Of a DNA stretch of 64,000 nucleotides, positions 54,237 to 61,657 are shown in pieces (position 1 is the stretch's first letter; each line of letters begins with the position of its first letter). Source of the stretch: Flavobacteriaceae bacterium (GTDB taxonomy: Bacteria; Bacteroidota; Bacteroidia; Flavobacteriales; Flavobacteriaceae); NCBI GenBank assembly GCA_947483075.1, contig CANKLE010000001.1, positions 248,001-312,000 on the forward strand, written 5' to 3'. A program made the translations under genes and the position numbers. Below the pieces are notes generated by a model. That model worked only from the letters and a program-made list of their open reading frames with translations. It searched no databases and was not told the DNA's origin.

Positions 54237-54794
54237 ATGAAAAAAACATTTTTGAAAACAGGATTAGTTTTAGTAGTTGCATTACTAGCAATTAGTTGCT
54301 CGAAAGATGGCGAAACTGGCCCAGCAGGTCCCGCAGGAGCAAATGGTATTAATGGGACAAACGGTACCAATGGAACAAATGGTATTGACGGTAATGCCAA
54401 CGTTTTTGGTTCAAATACTTTTCTATTTGCTACATCAAATTGGACATCACAAGCTGGAGGTACATCTTGGACATCTAGTATAATTAACGTATCATCTATT
54501 ACTCAAACTATTGTGGATAGGGGAATTGTATTAGTATTCAGAAAGTACAATGAACCCGGGCAAACAGTATGGGCTCCTCTTCCAGACACAAACACAAATA
54601 TTAATCTCAGTTATGAATTTGGGGTAGGAACAATTTATTTACTCGTGCAAAGTACCAATGCTGTAGCAATTTCAAATCCGGGCGCAATAACATTAAGATA
54701 TGTTGTTATTTCTCCATCCAACAAACTGGCTAACCCAAATACAGATTGGAACGACTACAACCAAGTAAAAGAAGCACTTCATCTTAAAGATTAA
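54237..54794 (+). CDS. Lipoprotein with short collagen-like repeat
   Basis: A 185-residue lipoprotein: signal peptide ending in the lipobox LAISC, then a Gly-x-x stretch (GETGPAGPAGANGINGTN) of about twelve triplets and a beta-rich C-terminal domain (FATSNWTSQAGG). The architecture is common for flavobacterial surface lipoproteins; function unknown. It follows the HTH gene and leader L1 and probably shares its transcript. A terminator follows. Confidence 0.8.
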   Translation: MKKTFLKTGLVLVVALLAISCSKDGETGPAGPAGANGINGTNGTNGTNGIDGNANVFGSNTFLFATSNWTSQAGGTSWTSSIINVSSITQTIVDRGIVLVFRKYNEPGQTVWAPLPDTNTNINLSYEFGVGTIYLLVQSTNAVAISNPGAITLRYVVISPSNKLANPNTDWNDYNQVKEALHLKD

Positions 54795-54810
54795 TCACTC
54801 TCAAATTAAT

Positions 54811-54838
54811 AGCCTCACAATTGTGGGGCTTTTTTTTA
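54811..54838 (+). terminator. Hairpin terminator
   Basis: AGCCTCACAA pairs with TTGTGGGGCT (one G-T pair), then eight Ts. Confidence 0.88.
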
Positions 54839-54851
54839 TAAAATAATTCAC

Positions 54852-54887
54852 TCCGTATATATAGTACGGTTTGCCGAAATACCTTTG
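54852..54887 (+). promoter_or_regulatory. Promoter module with the same geometry but different arms
   Basis: TCCGTA (54852-54857), 7 nt, TACGGT (54865-54870), 9 nt, TACCTTTG (54880-54887). The 6-7-6-9 spacing equals that of the ACTGCA copies; five of six arm bases pair. Confidence 0.55.
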
Positions 54888-54914
54888 GTTTATAATATTA
54901 AAAAACAATTAATT

Positions 54915-55382
54915 ATGAAAACCAATTATGAATCAGAAACTCGAGTAGAGCTTCTAGAAGAAACCGAAACTAACGTATTCGAAAATCCTATTTCACACCA
55001 CTCACCAGACTCTCAATTGGGTATTGAAAAAGTTATTTTGGGAGATGAATATACAAGAATTGACTATGTGTATATTTCGTCAAAAAAGTATATCAATGGA
55101 GGATGGATTCAGATTGATGCCGGATGTTTTATCAGACCAAAAGGCAGTGAAGTCTGTTATAAAATGATTAGAGCGATTAATATTCCAATTGCTCCCTCCA
55201 AATATCATTTTAAATGTAAAGGGCAAGTGCATCATTTTTCTTTGATTTATCCTGCGATTCCAAAAAATGTAAGTCATATTGACGTTATCGAAAAATTGGA
55301 TGAAGGCCCTTATTTTAATTTTTTTGGAGTTGCATTGCAACACAACCAACCAACACTAATCAGAATCATAAACGAGAATTAA
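54915..55382 (+). CDS. Hypothetical cytosolic protein
   Basis: A 155-residue protein starting MKTNYESETRVELLEETET, with no signal peptide. The middle is beta-rich (GIEKVILGDEYTRIDYVYIS) with Cys residues in AGCFIRPKGSEVCYKM. I do not recognise a family. The ATG at 54915 follows the variant promoter by 28 nt; the earlier frame start at 54885 would lie on the promoter. Confidence 0.65.
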   Translation: MKTNYESETRVELLEETETNVFENPISHHSPDSQLGIEKVILGDEYTRIDYVYISSKKYINGGWIQIDAGCFIRPKGSEVCYKMIRAINIPIAPSKYHFKCKGQVHHFSLIYPAIPKNVSHIDVIEKLDEGPYFNFFGVALQHNQPTLIRIINEN

Positions 55383-55384
55383 GT

Positions 55385-55537
55385 ATGAAAGCAATTTCAT
55401 TACAAACTTTAATCGTTTCAAGAAGGATAGTAGATAAAGTTAGCCTTTCCAAAAACTCTCCTGCAAGCTTGCAGATATTTTCAACTTCAATAGGGTTGAT
55501 CGAATTTTACACCACAATTGGTTTACATAACAGCTAA
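55385..55537 (+). CDS. Possible 50-residue ORF
   Basis: An ORF beginning MKAISLQTLIVSRRIVDKV starts 3 nt after the preceding stop. Composition is ordinary and no family is recognised. It covers the palindrome CTGCAAGCTTGCAG (55461-55474), whose CTGCA/TGCAG arms resemble the island operator but with a 4-nt gap, so the stretch may be regulatory instead. Confidence 0.25.
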   Translation: MKAISLQTLIVSRRIVDKVSLSKNSPASLQIFSTSIGLIEFYTTIGLHNS

Positions 55538-55552
55538 TAAAGAATTAAAATC

Positions 55553-55993
55553 ATGAATAACCCATTTTCCGTCGGGGAGATACTTCAAGTGAAACGAAAA
55601 CCGATTACATTAAATTTCAAGCGCAATTATTACTTGGTAATTGGAGCGGCTAATGAGTTACAACCATTGAAAATACAACTGATTAATAGTTCTGCTAAAT
55701 ACAAAGCAGAATGGGCATGTCTCCCTTTACAACCGGAAGAAGATTTAGAGCGAACAACTTTAAAAGTCAAAGAGCTGTTGAATGAAGAAGTTGTAGTGCA
55801 TGAGAAGTTGTATTTTGATTTTGTAATTGGAAAAGTAGCCAAAGTGGATAACCCTGAAGCTGAATTGCAGTTTGTTCCAGTCGAGGGCGGCTGGCAATCG
55901 ACTGAAGAAGTATATTTTAGTGCCGATAATACTTTTAGAATCAAAGGGCCTATCTTTCTTAAAACACCAAATTTCGATGAAGAATTGTTTTAA
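55553..55993 (+). CDS. Hypothetical protein
   Basis: A 146-residue soluble protein (MNNPFSVGEILQVKRKPIT), beta-rich and acidic in its C-terminal part, no signal peptide. No family recognised. Its end overlaps the next gene by 17 nt, suggesting a two-gene unit. Confidence 0.6.
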   Translation: MNNPFSVGEILQVKRKPITLNFKRNYYLVIGAANELQPLKIQLINSSAKYKAEWACLPLQPEEDLERTTLKVKELLNEEVVVHEKLYFDFVIGKVAKVDNPEAELQFVPVEGGWQSTEEVYFSADNTFRIKGPIFLKTPNFDEELF

Positions 55994-56219
55994 AATTGCC
56001 TTGAGATATTTTGTTATTGGTGAACTGTTAGCTGGTTTTATTATAGCCATTATTCACTTATATAGCTACTTGTTTGACACTTATTTTGCCTATGCTACCT
56101 GGGATGTGATTTTGTTTACGATAGTCGTTAGCGGAATACCATTTGGGTTTGGGTTGTATGTGTTGCACGAAAAAGTGAATTTGTTAGAATTGTTGATAGA
56201 GTGTAAGAGGAGGAAGTAA
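55977..56219 (+). CDS. Small two-helix membrane protein
   Basis: An 80-residue protein (MKNCFKIALRYFVIGELL) with two hydrophobic helices at residues ~8-30 and ~42-62 and a basic tail ECKRRK. The ATG at 55977 overlaps the preceding gene. Function unknown. Confidence 0.6.
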   Translation: MKNCFKIALRYFVIGELLAGFIIAIIHLYSYLFDTYFAYATWDVILFTIVVSGIPFGFGLYVLHEKVNLLELLIECKRRK

Positions 56220-56239
56220 AGGTTTTAACAAATTGAATG

Positions 56240-56275
56240 ACTGCATTTTGGTTGCAGTGGGATTAGTTAGGTTTG
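56240..56275 (+). promoter_or_regulatory. ACTGCA-family promoter module, copy 2
   Basis: ACTGCA (56240-56245), TTTTGGT, TGCAGT (56253-56258), 9 nt, TAGGTTTG (56268-56275). A TTG at 56248-56250 lies 17 nt before the -7 box, so the operator covers the -33 element. Confidence 0.78.
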
Positions 56276-56289
56276 AATATTAATAAAAT

Positions 56290-56348
56290 GTGGAGTCTAG
56301 CTACCACTATAGAAAAACGGGGCGAAACCGAAAAGCCAAATGAGTAGG
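56290..56348 (+). ncRNA. GTGG-AG leader element, copy L2
   Basis: GTGG (56290-56293) and CCAC (56304-56307) enclose a 10-nt loop starting AG; GGGGC...GCC and TGAGTAGG follow. The element begins 14 nt after the -7 box of copy 2, so it should lie at or near the very 5' end of the transcript. Confidence 0.6.
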
Positions 56349-56366
56349 AAAACAAAATTTAAAGAA

Positions 56367-56627
56367 ATGAAAAAAATAATTTATGTGTTTTTTATTGCAT
56401 TAATAATTACTAGTTGTAATTCTAGAAAATGCAAATTAGATGGTTGTAATAATGAAGGAAAAGGGTGGCTAACAACCATAGAAGGTGGTTGTACTGGCGC
56501 GCCATGTAGACCAGTTGGTGCAAAAGGCACTACATTGGTTGTTGAATTTCCATTTCCATCATTACTTGTAGAGCAAGAGTATAATAGTACTATTGCTAAA
56601 ATGAGTGTGAATATTTTTTTCATGTGA
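56367..56627 (+). pseudogene. Lipoprotein, probably truncated and fused to antisense sequence
   Basis: An 86-residue frame: signal peptide with lipobox ITSC, then a Cys-rich stretch NSRKCKLDGCNNEGKGW and GGCTGAPC that looks like a genuine small Cys-rich lipoprotein. From about residue 48 the frame reads the opposite strand of another lipoprotein gene and ends in SVNIFFM. The original C-terminus seems to be lost. Confidence 0.55.
56381..56623 (-). pseudogene. Lipoprotein 5' end, truncated
   Basis: On the minus strand, MKKIFTLILAIVLLYSCSTS is a clear lipoprotein signal, followed by SNDGNGNSTTNVVPFAPTGL, which looks like the start of a fibronectin III-type domain. From about residue 42 it reads antisense through the plus-strand lipoprotein. 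It starts 14 nt after the end of the lipoprotein gene at 56638-57084. Confidence 0.5.
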
Positions 56628-56637
56628 TTTTTTCAAG

Positions 56638-57084
56638 TTAATTTTTTATAAAACTCTCTACAATGATTACATCTGGTGTGCCTGTAGAAGGTGAAGGGTA
56701 CTTTATTTTTAAAGTAGTACTAGTTAATGATATTATCTCCCAAGAAACTTGAAAAACATTGTTTTGATAAATGTTTATTATATTATCTATTTTAGTGTAA
56801 GTTCCAATTCCTCCTCCTTCTGCACAACTAGTATCATATGACATTAATTTAAAACTCCCTTGACTTCCAAATTGACAGTAGTCCTTATAAGTTGGACATT
56901 CGAATTGAAAATTAATTAATGGAGTTGAGTTAGTAATAACGGTTCCAGGAGTAAAGCTACCAACTTGATTGATTTCCCATTTTCCAACTACCTGAGAAGA
57001 AGTTACATTACCATCGCTGCTTCCTGGGGAACATGATTGTAGCATAAGAAATGAGATGTTAAGTAATAAGAATATTTTTTTCAT
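56638..57084 (-). CDS. Lipoprotein, lipocalin-like
   Basis: A 148-residue lipoprotein: signal with lipobox MLQSC, then SQVVGKWEINQVGSFTPG, a GKW start typical of lipocalin-like flavobacterial lipoproteins. Several Cys residues (FECPTYKDYCQF) may form a disulfide. Function unknown. No island-type promoter was seen in the 57085-57245 gap. Confidence 0.7.
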   Translation of the reverse strand: MKKIFLLLNISFLMLQSCSPGSSDGNVTSSQVVGKWEINQVGSFTPGTVITNSTPLINFQFECPTYKDYCQFGSQGSFKLMSYDTSCAEGGGIGTYTKIDNIINIYQNNVFQVSWEIISLTSTTLKIKYPSPSTGTPDVIIVESFIKN

Positions 57085-57245
57085 AATTGTATGGTATTAA
57101 TTTTAAATTTAAAGAACAACCCATCTTCCATAAATTTGATTGCTTCTATTAAAGGCTTTATAAAGTGTAAACTTATAAAATCCTGAATTAAGTCTATAGT
57201 AATAATTTATCGATTTCCTATTAATCAACAAATAGATCATATTTA

Positions 57246-58961
57246 TTATTCACATTTAATCAATTCTTTATTATCTCCAATAATTTTAGCACCACTTTCA
57301 AAAGCAACAATTAATTTGTTGTTTTCTAATTTGTAACTATAATTACTATAAAACTCTTCTCCTTCAGTAAATCCTTTAACTTCAAAACTATTGTTGGTAA
57401 AGTTTACAATGACTCCGGAATATTCATAACCGCCTATAATGTAGGTAATAGCATTCGAATTTGCATCAACTAATCCATACTCTATATGTCTGGCATTGTC
57501 TTTATCAATTTCGATAAATAAATTATCTTGATTAAGTGTTTCATCTCCGCAGGTTGAAGGGTCTTCTGTCCATTGACCAATTAATTCAAAAGTAGCAGAA
57601 TTACTTTCCTCTAAATTATTTTGTGTTGTATCGGTATTTTCATCTATTGCGGTTGGACTTTCACTTTTTATAGGTTGATTTTCTAGTTTAATTATTTCAT
57701 TTTGAAAATCACTTTTATTTTTAATATTCCCATATAAATTAACCCCCAAATTCATAGGAATCAAAATGATTAACAACCATATTAGTTTTTTATAATGGTT
57801 ACTTATGAAATCAGTTGTTTTTAGTATTTGATTGTTTTTTAAAAATTCATTTATGATAATTAAAAGTTTATAACTTAAGATTATTACTGCGGCAATAACA
57901 CATAATATATAAGAATAATCAATAAATAGCTGAAAATTCAGGAGGTTCTCATCAATCACAAGGTTGAAGTATTTTGCTCCATGTAAATTCAGGATTTTAT
58001 TTACATCTACATAGTTACCTGTAGCTAAATTATTTGAATATAAGTTGTTAATGTCTGTAATTGTTTGATTTTGAACACCAAATTTTGAAATTAAATTAAA
58101 ACTATTTAAAAAGGAATCAATTAATATTATGCCAAACAACACTATGTAATGTTTTTCAAATACAATTTTTTTCCTGTAAACAATTAAAGCAACTAGTACT
58201 AATAATATCAGCAAGAAATACATTGATTTATCTCTTTGACTAATTAGAACAGTACATGTCCAAAAAAATAATAACAACGCTATTGTTAATGGTTTGATTA
58301 AAGATTTTAAATTGTCATTTGAAATAGAAAATGTTTCAATTTTTTCTAATGATTGTTTATTAATTTTTATTGTAGATAAAAATGGAAAATTTACTACAGA
58401 ATAAACTATTCCCATAATTAACATTAAAATCAATCCAGGTCCAGGTCCAGTGCCAGCACTAGCTGAGAAACCAGCATATGAACTTGAATAATCTGTAGTG
58501 TAACTCATTGCCAGCATCAGAGAAAAGAGAGCTAAACCAAGGCCATAAAATTTACGAAATTTTTTCAAGCTTAAATTATAAACAAAATATAATGCTCCTA
58601 AACCAAATGGCAAACTGTAAAATATTCCCGCACCACCATTGAATGATGCTCCGGTGCTAAAACCGAAATTAGAACTTGCATGCCCTTCTATCCAGGGTAG
58701 AAATCCTGATAGTATAATAATAGCTCCTATTGCATAACTTAATTTGTCTATCCAATTGATGGAATTAAAATCAATTTTTTCAAAATCGATTTTTAGATCA
58801 TTTTTTTTGCTTGATTTAAGAGCAGCATCAATATATATTTTTGCTTCAATTTCTGAAACACCTAATTTAGAAGCTTTCTCAAAAATATATGCTTTGTTTT
58901 CTTCAGTTATTGAGCCGTTTATTGTTGCTTTCTCAATTAATTCTTTTAATGCTAAATCCAT
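57246..58961 (-). CDS. Multi-helix membrane protein with C-terminal soluble domain
   Basis: A 571-residue protein of unknown function. Residues 1-50 are a small helical module (LKELIEKATINGSITEENK) like those that open some bacterial membrane proteins; residues ~70-415 hold about nine or ten helices with a glycine-rich loop (FNGGAGIFYSLPFGLG); residues ~460-571 form a lipocalin-like beta domain (ELIGQWTEDPSTC). It lies 25 nt after the lipoprotein gene on the same strand and probably forms an operon with it. Confidence 0.7.
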   Translation of the reverse strand: MDLALKELIEKATINGSITEENKAYIFEKASKLGVSEIEAKIYIDAALKSSKKNDLKIDFEKIDFNSINWIDKLSYAIGAIIILSGFLPWIEGHASSNFGFSTGASFNGGAGIFYSLPFGLGALYFVYNLSLKKFRKFYGLGLALFSLMLAMSYTTDYSSSYAGFSASAGTGPGPGLILMLIMGIVYSVVNFPFLSTIKINKQSLEKIETFSISNDNLKSLIKPLTIALLLFFWTCTVLISQRDKSMYFLLILLVLVALIVYRKKIVFEKHYIVLFGIILIDSFLNSFNLISKFGVQNQTITDINNLYSNNLATGNYVDVNKILNLHGAKYFNLVIDENLLNFQLFIDYSYILCVIAAVIILSYKLLIIINEFLKNNQILKTTDFISNHYKKLIWLLIILIPMNLGVNLYGNIKNKSDFQNEIIKLENQPIKSESPTAIDENTDTTQNNLEESNSATFELIGQWTEDPSTCGDETLNQDNLFIEIDKDNARHIEYGLVDANSNAITYIIGGYEYSGVIVNFTNNSFEVKGFTEGEEFYSNYSYKLENNKLIVAFESGAKIIGDNKELIKCE

Positions 58962-58986
58962 ATTCTCTCTTATGTAGTTAATAGTT

Positions 58987-59367
58987 TTATTTAGTTAATG
59001 TCACTGTTTGACCAGAAATGGTAGTTGTTAATGAACCACCATGTACATAGCCAATTTTCACATATCCGGAATCATCATATAAGTCATTTTCTTTCATGAT
59101 TCCATTTTGGTATTCAGCATTTTCACTATCATAAGCATCTCCAAACCCTGTTTTAATAAGTGTTTTCCCAACCCAAGTGTTCCCTGAAATAGTAATTTCT
59201 AGTGAGGCTGAATTGCTGTCTAAATAATAAGTTCCATTTATATTTTCAGAAATTGATTCAACTGAACTATTGGAGCCTGCCGATTGCTCTATATTTTCAT
59301 TTGAACTATTATTTTTACATCCAATTACCATAAAGGCTAGAATACATGCGATATTTATTTTTTTCAT
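58987..59367 (-). CDS. Small lipoprotein
   Basis: A 126-residue lipoprotein: MKKINIACILAFMVIGC, a Ser/Asn-rich linker, and a compact beta domain (GTYYLDSNSASLEITISGN). Function unknown. It is first in a minus-strand pair driven by the promoter module at 59404-59439. Confidence 0.72.
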   Translation of the reverse strand: MKKINIACILAFMVIGCKNNSSNENIEQSAGSNSSVESISENINGTYYLDSNSASLEITISGNTWVGKTLIKTGFGDAYDSENAEYQNGIMKENDLYDDSGYVKIGYVHGGSLTTTISGQTVTLTK

Positions 59368-59403
59368 AATCTGCTTTATTTCAATTAATTAGTTAGTATC
59401 TTT

Positions 59404-59439
59404 CAAATGTAATTTAAATTACTGCAATTAGAATGCAGT
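59404..59439 (-). promoter_or_regulatory. ACTGCA-family promoter module, copy 3 (minus strand)
   Basis: Read on the minus strand: ACTGCA (59439 to 59434), 7 nt, TGCAGT (59426 to 59421), 9 nt, TACATTTG (59411 to 59404). Perfect arms and the same spacing as the others. Points at the lipoprotein starting at 59367. Confidence 0.75.
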
Positions 59440-59462
59440 TTGAAATTATTTAAAAAAATCTT

Positions 59463-59498
59463 ACTGAATTCTAATTGCAGTTGAATTAAATAATATTG
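59463..59498 (+). promoter_or_regulatory. ACTGCA-family promoter module, copy 4
   Basis: ACTGAA (59463-59468), TTCTAAT, TGCAGT (59476-59481), 9 nt, TAATATTG (59491-59498). One arm base and one -7 base differ from consensus. Divergent from copy 3; the lipoprotein gene at 59527 follows. Confidence 0.65.
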
Positions 59499-59526
59499 TA
59501 CTAATTAATCTATAAAACCATTAAAA

Positions 59527-59871
59527 ATGAAAAATTGTATTTTATTGACGCTAGTTATTCTTGCGTCGGCTTGTTCACAAAATCTGACGACAGATAAATT
59601 TGAGGGTACTTATTTATTGAAAAAGAAGAGGGATAAATTTATTTTAAAAATTGTTAAAGTAGAAAATGATTTATACACAATAGAAGGAGGGCCAATAATT
59701 GGCTTTGGATTAAAAAAAGGAGATACGGTTTATGTTACAACACCAGGTAAACATGCAGTTGACAATATGTATTTCCTCGAAAATAATGATTTAATTTTTG
59801 ATGGCGATTCAATGAAAAAATTTAATACTGAAATTGCAAATCAAATAATTTCAAAAAAAATAAGACATTAA
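59527..59871 (+). CDS. Small lipoprotein
   Basis: A 114-residue lipoprotein: MKNCILLTLVILASAC then a beta-rich domain (FEGTYLLKKKRDKFILKIVK, IIGFGLKKGDTVYVTTPGK). Function unknown. Directly downstream of promoter copy 4. Confidence 0.7.
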   Translation: MKNCILLTLVILASACSQNLTTDKFEGTYLLKKKRDKFILKIVKVENDLYTIEGGPIIGFGLKKGDTVYVTTPGKHAVDNMYFLENNDLIFDGDSMKKFNTEIANQIISKKIRH

Positions 59872-59973
59872 TTTTATAACCGTCATCAATTTCGTAAGCA
59901 TTTAAAATCAATTTGCATATTTACTATTTAGTTTGTAAAAAAATTAGTGAATATTTTTTTAACTATTTGAATG

Positions 59974-60009
59974 ACTGCATTTTGGTTGCAGTTGGAATGG
60001 TTATGTTTG
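59974..60009 (+). promoter_or_regulatory. ACTGCA-family promoter module, copy 5
   Basis: ACTGCA (59974-59979), TTTTGGT, TGCAGT (59987-59992), 9 nt, TATGTTTG (60002-60009), with a TTG 17 nt before the -7 box. The stretch TTGAATGACTGCATTTTGG is shared word for word with copy 2. Confidence 0.78.
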
Positions 60010-60016
60010 AATTATA

Positions 60017-60078
60017 GTGGAGACCAGGAACCACTCAAATAAACGGGACTTAATCAACAAAAGTGGCGACTACGCAAA
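60017..60078 (+). ncRNA. GTGG-AG leader element, copy L3
   Basis: GTGG (60017-60020), loop AGACCAGGAA, CCAC (60031-60034), then ACGGGACTT. It begins 7 nt after the -7 box, so the transcript should start at this stem. The 3' part differs from L1 and L2 (GGCGACTACG instead of TGAGTAGG). Confidence 0.58.
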
Positions 60079-60083
60079 AGAAA

Positions 60084-60389
60084 ATGAAAAAAACATTGAC
60101 AATTTTCGGAGGAATAGTATTTGCTTCATTCATTCTTACAAGTTGTGGAGGAAATTCTATTGAAAGCGATGCAAAGAAATATGCAGAGCTAATGTGTAAA
60201 GCACAGAAATTAGCTGCCGAAGTTGCTTCAAAAGCAGCTACAGGCGATATGTCTGCTATTACAGAAAGCACAAAATTAGCTACAGAAGCAGCTTCTCTTG
60301 CTAATGAAATGCAAGGCAAATACAAAGATGCAGCTGATTATCAAAAATTTACAGCAGCCTATTTAAAAGCAATGGGTGACTGCAATTAA
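60084..60389 (+). CDS. Small helical lipoprotein
   Basis: A 101-residue lipoprotein: MKKTLTIFGGIVFASFILTSC, then an Ala/Lys-rich amphipathic helix region (KLAAEVASKAATGDMSAITE) with two Cys (ELMCKA and the C-terminal GDCN). Function unknown. The ATG at 60084 is preferred over an upstream in-frame start at 60063. Confidence 0.72.
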   Translation: MKKTLTIFGGIVFASFILTSCGGNSIESDAKKYAELMCKAQKLAAEVASKAATGDMSAITESTKLATEAASLANEMQGKYKDAADYQKFTAAYLKAMGDCN

Positions 60390-60402
60390 TTATTTAAAAC
60401 AA

Positions 60403-60460
60403 GTGGAGACAGACCCCACTATAAAAAACGTGGCGTCTTCCGAAAAGCCTTATGAGTAAG
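60403..60460 (+). ncRNA. GTGG-AG leader element, copy L4
   Basis: GTGG (60403-60406), loop starting AGACAGAC, CCAC (60416-60419), then TGGC...GCCTTATGAGTAAG (60431-60460). No promoter of its own; it lies between two genes that may share a transcript. Confidence 0.58.
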
Positions 60461-60481
60461 ATAATTTAAAACAATTTTATT

Positions 60482-60850
60482 ATGCAAGGAGCAATTTTAA
60501 CATCGATGATTTTTGGTTTGCTGATCGGTTCAGCACTTGGGGGATTAATTTTATGGTTATTAGCTAAAAATGTAGGCAAGATTTCTAATGCCACTTTTGG
60601 TAATTCGTTTTTAGTTTGTTTAATATCATCTGCGATAAACTTCGCAATATGGTTTTTAATGGGAACGGATGCATTAAGAATGGGATTTATGGGAATTTTT
60701 ATAATTAACCTTATTATTCTGTCTGCGGCATACATTACAGTAGGTAGATATATTTGGAAATGTGAATGGATGCAATCTGTCAAAGCTAATATTATTTGGA
60801 TTTTATTTTATGCTATATTTATGGGATATACATTAAGTAAATTCTCATAA
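60482..60850 (+). CDS. Four-helix membrane protein
   Basis: A 122-residue integral membrane protein with four hydrophobic helices (ILTSMIFGLLIGSALGG, NSFLVCLISSAINFAIWFLM, GIFIINLIILSAAYI, NIIWILFYAIFMGY). No family recognised. Translated after leader L4. Confidence 0.68.
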   Translation: MQGAILTSMIFGLLIGSALGGLILWLLAKNVGKISNATFGNSFLVCLISSAINFAIWFLMGTDALRMGFMGIFIINLIILSAAYITVGRYIWKCEWMQSVKANIIWILFYAIFMGYTLSKFS

Positions 60851-60964
60851 TAAAAACCATCTTATAATAACACATTTGCGATGTGGCGGGTTTAGTTGTA
60901 ATGTAACATTCTACTACTAATATAAATTTGAAGTATCATAAAATTACAGCTACTAAGTCTGCCA

Positions 60965-61060
60965 TATCTGCAAATGTTCCATCCGTTATGGGCAAGTATA
61001 AAAGACATGCGGACGAAAAAGGGAACCACAAAATTAAATTTCAATAGTTCTTTAAGGAGT
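60965..61060 (+). repeat. Paralogous intergenic block, copy 1
   Basis: In the 310-nt gap 60851-61160. Words such as ATCTGCAAATGTT, GGGCAAGT, ACGAAAAA, GAACC and ATAGTTCTT occur in the same order in 61541-61635, each block standing just before a leader copy. A TAAATTTG box at 60923-60930 might be a promoter. Confidence 0.55.
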
Positions 61061-61084
61061 GATTTGTATAATTAAAAAACAAAA

Positions 61085-61140
61085 GTTGAGACCAGCGAGT
61101 AAAAAAATATGATGCGGGACTTAAAAGCAAAACGAGTAGG
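61085..61140 (+). ncRNA. GTGG-AG leader element, copy L5 (degenerate)
   Basis: GTTGAGACCAG at 61085 matches the 5' half of L6; the closing CAAC is not found. GGGACTTAAAAGC and ACGAGTAGG (61132-61140) follow, then the start codon 21 nt on. Confidence 0.42.
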
Positions 61141-61160
61141 AAATAAATTAAAACAATAAT

Positions 61161-61526
61161 ATGAAAAATATACTGATTATAGCAACCTTGTTGCTCACGT
61201 TTGGTTCTGCCAAAGCTCAAAGTTTATTTAATGAAGAAAGTAATGTTATATCCTACATGGATGGGAAATCATTTTACAATTCTGATAATGGTCTTACCAT
61301 TGAATACGGATATATTTCATCATATAACACATATGGCATAATAGTAAAAAATAAAGATGGAGGTAAATTCTATTTTATTAATGTTAATATCACAACTTAC
61401 GGCACATTTGCTGATTTATTTGGCATGAGTGCTGATACTGGGAGCAATTTCGGTTTTAGATTATACAAAGGTAAATTAGTTGTAGGGCGAGGAGAGTCTG
61501 GAGAGCAAACGTTTGATTTGCAATAA
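61161..61526 (+). CDS. Small exported protein
   Basis: A 121-residue protein with a signal peptide (MKNILIIATLLLTFGSAKAQ) and a Tyr/Gly-rich beta domain (GLTIEYGYISSYNTYGIIVK). No lipobox. Function unknown. Confidence 0.7.
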   Translation: MKNILIIATLLLTFGSAKAQSLFNEESNVISYMDGKSFYNSDNGLTIEYGYISSYNTYGIIVKNKDGGKFYFINVNITTYGTFADLFGMSADTGSNFGFRLYKGKLVVGRGESGEQTFDLQ

Positions 61527-61540
61527 TATCTTAATCGCAA

Positions 61541-61635
61541 ATCTGCAAATTGTTTTGGGCAAGTTTATGAAATAGTAAACGAAAAAAAACACACACGAGA
61601 ACCGCCAAAGAAATTTTTTGATAGTTCTTAAAACT
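61541..61635 (+). repeat. Paralogous intergenic block, copy 2
   Basis: See copy 1 at 60965-61060: same words in the same order (ATCTGCAAAT, GGGCAAGT, ACGAAAAA, GAACCGCC, ATAGTTCTT). Leader L6 follows. Confidence 0.55.
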
Positions 61636-61657
61636 TATTTTGTGAAAATAAAAAAAA

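Noticed and set aside
55461-55474. CTGCAAGCTTGCAG as a seventh ACTGCA module
   Set aside because: The arms match but the gap is 4 nt instead of 7 and no TAnnTTTG lies 9 nt downstream.
59755-59780. TGCAGT inside the lipoprotein gene at 59527 as a promoter module
   Set aside because: No inverted partner arm is present upstream and the sequence 9 nt downstream is not a -7 box.
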